Shown here: in pieces, positions 5,404 to 6,225 of the stretch
How positions within the stretch are numbered: the first letter of the stretch is position 1
How the letters are laid out: every line of letters begins with the position of its first letter
NCBI GenBank assembly: GCA_903927415.1
Contig: CAIYMZ010000169.1
Location: 1-6,225, forward strand
Length of the DNA stretch: 6,225 bases
Source: an uncultured Alphaproteobacteria bacterium
Lineage (GTDB): Bacteria > Pseudomonadota > Alphaproteobacteria > Rickettsiales > UBA1997
Direction: 5' to 3'
Made by a program: the position numbers and the translations under genes
Notes under the pieces: generated by a model
The model's database searches: none
The model's input: only the letters and a program-made list of their open reading frames with translations
What the model was told of the DNA's origin: nothing

Positions 5404-6225
5404 TTATGCTCTTCCACCACCACGATGAGGAGCATCAGGATATGGAGTTTCTCCCACATCCCTCTTAGCTTTATCAACTTCTTGATTCGCCACATCTTTT
5501 TCTACCCCAATATCTAATGATGCCCCGCCCACAGCTGCTGCTGCTCTATTCATACTTTTAATCAACTTATCTCCCACAAAATCAAGCGCGTGAGCCGAAC
5601 GATAACCTCTCACATGCCTTTCCGTACCAGACTTCTTACTTAACATCTTTTCTCCTTCTGCAGCCGTAAATAAACCAATATCGGCAAAATCTTTTTGCAT
5701 AGCCGCGGAAGCTTTTTTCCATTCTAGCGGGCAATCATTAATGGGGTCTCCATTAGAATCAGTCGTAAACCCTCCGCGCGCTCTCGCAAAAGCAATCATG
5801 TTTTTTAACCCGTCATTTCCGAGATGAGAGGTATTTTTGATGATCACTGCTTGTATATAAGATTTCAAATGTTCCAGGTCTCCATAAATTGCATCTCGTT
5901 CTACCAAATTTGGATTCAATATCCTGATGTTATTACCAATGCCTCCAGCATAGTTTTTGAAAACAGAATCTTGTCTGATTTCTTCTTGTACAATCACTAC
6001 CGCTCGAACTGCTGTAGGATTAGTTATTCTTGTGTTCGGTTTGGCAACTATTATTGAATCAGCATTCTCATAATTTTTTTTCAAGCGCTCATCCGTAACT
6101 TTGCCGGATGGATTGATTAGGGATAGATTGATTGTTGGTGTTGCTGTTGGAGCTGATGATGCTGGAGCTGATGATGCTGGAGCTGATGATGCTGGAGCTG
6201 ATGATGCTGGAGCTGATGATGATGG
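5404..6225 (-). CDS. Unrecognised protein with Ser-Ala-Pro repeats, N-terminus outside window
   Basis: The frame is open from the window edge to a TAA at 5406-5404, giving 273 C-terminal residues; the true start lies beyond 6225. A TTG at 6084-6082 could be mistaken for a start, but the same frame continues upstream without a stop through a repeat whose unit length keeps frame, so I treat it as internal. Visible residues 1-26 are Pro-Ser-Ala repeats of an SSAPA unit, and 27-47 are a Thr/Pro/Asn-rich bridge. Residues 48-273 form a soluble-looking, mixed-charge domain with no membrane helix and a single cysteine (NDCPLEW). It has an Ala-rich segment (NRAAAAVGGASLDIG) and a basic Gly-rich end, HRGGGRA. 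I recognise no family motif. A Ser/Ala/Pro linker before a domain suggests a modular, perhaps surface or secreted, protein. The stop codon lies against the end box of element 2, so the original C-terminus may have been changed. Confidence 0.8.
   Translation of the reverse strand, partial: PSSSAPASSAPASSAPASSAPASSAPTATPTINLSLINPSGKVTDERLKKNYENADSIIVAKPNTRITNPTAVRAVVIVQEEIRQDSVFKNYAGGIGNNIRILNPNLVERDAIYGDLEHLKSYIQAVIIKNTSHLGNDGLKNMIAFARARGGFTTDSNGDPINDCPLEWKKASAAMQKDFADIGLFTAAEGEKMLSKKSGTERHVRGYRSAHALDFVGDKLIKSMNRAAAAVGGASLDIGVEKDVANQEVDKAKRDVGETPYPDAPHRGGGRA
6146..6220 (-). repeat. 15-bp in-frame tandem repeat encoding SSAPA units
   Basis: The plus-strand unit gctggagctgatgat occurs four times perfectly at 6161-6175, 6176-6190, 6191-6205 and 6206-6220. 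A fifth copy with one substitution is at 6146-6160, and a degenerate start of another follows at 6221. Read on the minus strand it encodes Ser-Ser-Ala-Pro-Ala repeats. The array may continue beyond the window. Perfect identity of neighbouring units implies recent expansion, and the unit length means copy-number changes keep the frame. Confidence 0.9.

Noticed and set aside
6082..6084. TTG as the start of the rightmost minus-strand gene.
   Set aside because: The frame stays open upstream to the window edge through an in-frame repeat of period 15, so the gene very likely begins outside the window.
6146..6225. CRISPR-like repeat array.
   Set aside because: The units are 15 bp, contiguous without spacers, and encode a simple pentapeptide repeat.

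Overview
The window looks like part of an AT-rich alphaproteobacterial chromosome, most likely a Rickettsiales-type, host-associated lineage. This placement is inferred. It rests on a 745-residue FtsK of the short-linker type, a CyaY (frataxin), which among alphaproteobacteria is best known from Rickettsia-like groups, a Cox11/CtaG-like protein, and GC-rich palindromic repeats scattered in AT-rich DNA. A leuB gene would be unusual for a strict Rickettsia, which cannot make leucine, so a relative with more biosynthetic capacity fits better.

Layout. Positions 1-238 hold a roughly 210-bp nested inverted-repeat element with near-perfect ends and a possible 8-bp target duplication. Positions 239-4547 hold one tightly packed minus-strand operon, transcribed cyaY > leuB > cysteine-rich secreted protein > ftsK. 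Its junctions are 2 nt, a 1-nt TAATG overlap, and 0 nt. Positions 4548-4642 are a short divergent intergenic region. Positions 4643-5131 (+) encode a small membrane-anchored protein that I read as a divergent Cox11/CtaG copper-insertion factor. Positions 5132-5403 hold a second palindromic element, with a 28-bp near-perfect hairpin, between two convergent genes. From 5404 to the window edge (-) lies the C-terminal 273 residues of an unrecognised protein, preceded by an in-frame 15-bp tandem repeat encoding Ser-Ser-Ala-Pro-Ala units.

How the genes relate. CyaY (iron delivery for Fe-S clusters), LeuB (leucine synthesis) and FtsK (division and chromosome segregation) are housekeeping functions with no obvious shared pathway, so the operon is probably fixed by history. 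The cysteine-rich secreted protein is co-translated with the divisome protein FtsK, which is the most suggestive context for an uncharacterised gene here. The CtaG-like gene implies aerobic respiration with a copper-containing terminal oxidase. I see no CRISPR array, tRNA, rRNA, prophage gene or defence module. The most unusual material is the pair of palindromic elements, the repeat-bearing partial gene, the altered copper motif in the CtaG-like protein, and the FtsK-coupled cysteine-rich protein.
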